In this document: piece after piece, positions 63,169 to 64,000 of the stretch | Layout: every line of letters begins with the position of its first letter | Position numbering within the stretch: the first letter of the stretch is position 1 | Origin: Bufo bufo | Taxonomy: Eukaryota; Chordata; Amphibia; Anura; Bufonidae | Length of the DNA stretch: 64,000 bases | Direction of reading: 5' to 3' | Assembly: GCF_905171765.1 (NCBI RefSeq) | Contig: NC_053392.1 | Span: forward strand, 37,394,956-37,458,955 | The notes under the pieces: generated by a model | The model's database searches: none | What the model saw: the letters and a program-made list of their open reading frames with translations, nothing else | What the model was told of the DNA's origin: nothing | Position numbers and translations under genes: made by a program

Positions 63169-64000
63169 TATTTAACTAGCGTAATAGGTAGGTCCCTTGA
63201 TAATATTTTTATGCACTTAGAAATAGCACAGTGTGGAGCTTTGGATACCAGTTGTTTAATTTTGAGAACGCTGCAGAGGGTCTGGGAAAGATTGAAAATG
63301 ACTCTGCAGGTGTCACATGTTTTTTATTTTACCCCGTTGTGGAGAAATCTGAATTTATTGGAATTCTTGAAAATAATTGATCACACTTATTGGAGTCGTA
63401 GGGGTATCACTAGAGTGGCACATTTGTTTGTGGCAGATCGTTTTAAGGACTTAGGGGACTTTAATTTCACAAATATTTCGTTTCTAGACCGATTTATGTA
63501 TGCACGTTTTAAACATGCATACGAAGCCACACTTAATAAAACATATATGATTACTCAACAACATTCATTTTTTGATTATTGTTTTTGTCACTCAGGGAAA
63601 AATATTAAAATGGCACAGATCTACTCGAAAATGCGCCTTTCTCTCTCCACGGTCATTTCTTTTTAAAGTATACATAAATGGGAGCAGGAATTGAAAACTC
63701 CCCCCCTGCCCTGGTCACAGATTTTCCAAAATTCGAAAAAGGTAGTGTCTGCATCCAGTTATAGATTGATTCAGTTCAAAATTTTGCATAGGTTATACTA
63801 TACACCGCAAATGCAGGCCAAGTTTGCTAATAACAGAGGTCGTGAATTTTTTTGTCAAAAGAGCCGTAGTCCCAAAGCTGGATATATCCATCTTTTATGG
63901 GAATGTAGTGTGATAAAGCGGTTTTGGGAGCAGGTATTCGCAGCACTTCAGGGGGATTTCCCCCAATCTTGTATACCGGATATGATCTCCGTGATTTTGG
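63169..64000 (+). pseudogene. L1 ORF2 C-terminal region (continues beyond window)
   Basis: Resumes after the Tc1 with LTSVIGRSLDNIFMHLEIAQ and stays open to 63664, then in frame past the stop with LPWSQIFQNSKKVVSASSYR, FKILHRLYYTPQMQAKFANN and HLLWECSVIKRFWEQVFAAL. That last part is the L1 C-terminal Cys/His region (..C....H.LW.C..I..FW), with its first cysteine pair only partly kept. The window ends inside it. Confidence 0.85.

Larger units (their letters stand above)
55731..64000 (+). mobile_element. L1-clade LINE, 3' end beyond window
   Basis: 5' untranslated region (about 55731-56538), ORF1 (56539-57441), inter-ORF spacer, ORF2 (58954 to window end). Interrupted by 57630-58866 and 61575-63168. 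ORF1 coiled coil plus RRM-like region and APE-type endonuclease plus RT in ORF2 place it in the L1 clade, in the broad group that includes amphibian Tx1-like elements. Frame changes and stops show it is dead. Confidence 0.9.

Noticed and set aside
1..64000. Search for tRNA, rRNA or snRNA genes and conserved host exons
   Set aside because: No cloverleaf with A and B boxes, rRNA core or exon-like conserved frame was recognised by eye. The only tRNA-like match is the 20-base primer site at 51217-51236.

Overview
This window looks like intergenic DNA from a vertebrate with a large, transposon-rich genome, most likely a frog or toad. No host gene, tRNA, rRNA or CRISPR array was recognised. The assignment is inference from repeat content: an L1-clade LINE, Tc1/mariner elements, several hAT families whose ends read GATGAGCG or TTGAGCGAACCC, TTAA-flanked foldback MITEs, TWA-flanked MITEs with GGC..TTCACACG ends, Ty3/gypsy chromovirus and PNMA-like gypsy elements, and an ERV-like element. 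All coding sequence seen belongs to mobile elements, and all of it carries at least one break.

Layout. 1-6680: a truncated hAT element (hAT-A copy 1; transposase on the minus strand) broken by a 2.3 kb insertion at 1462-3797. 6681-12617: small non-autonomous hATs with clear 8-bp target duplications, foldback MITEs and minisatellites. 12618-28171: a Tc1 (DD34E) element split by a 13,980-bp hAT-A copy 2 (13670-27649), which holds a second Tc1-like element (16425-17978, DD37E spacing), a broken BED-finger transposase (18048-21350) and a 5.4 kb minisatellite. 28174-32460: relics of Tc1 and hAT elements, including hAT-3 with its own minisatellite and transposase. 32461-45590: gypsy element A (PNMA-like Gag), split by gypsy element B (37172-44656, a chromodomain-bearing chromovirus with both LTRs), which carries three inserted DNA elements. 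46281-51935: a 51-bp minisatellite split by a minus-strand ERV-like element (46818-51883) with a tRNA-Arg-type primer site. 51936-55240: a run of TWA-flanked MITEs. 55241-64000: an L1 LINE (ORF1, ORF2) interrupted by an inverted-repeat element (57630-58866) and a Tc1 (61575-63168) with one in-frame stop.

The insertions can be ordered because many keep exact target-site duplications, and in several cases the empty site is visible in a paralogous copy, in a neighbouring repeat unit, or in the reading frame of the host element. A recurrent pattern is a tandem array sitting between the terminal repeat and the transposase start of the hAT elements (5358-6140, 21360-26750, 30310-31400). I found no convincing new gene system; the most unusual structures are this hAT architecture, the nested inverted repeats, and the nearly intact Tc1 copies each stopped by a single amber codon.
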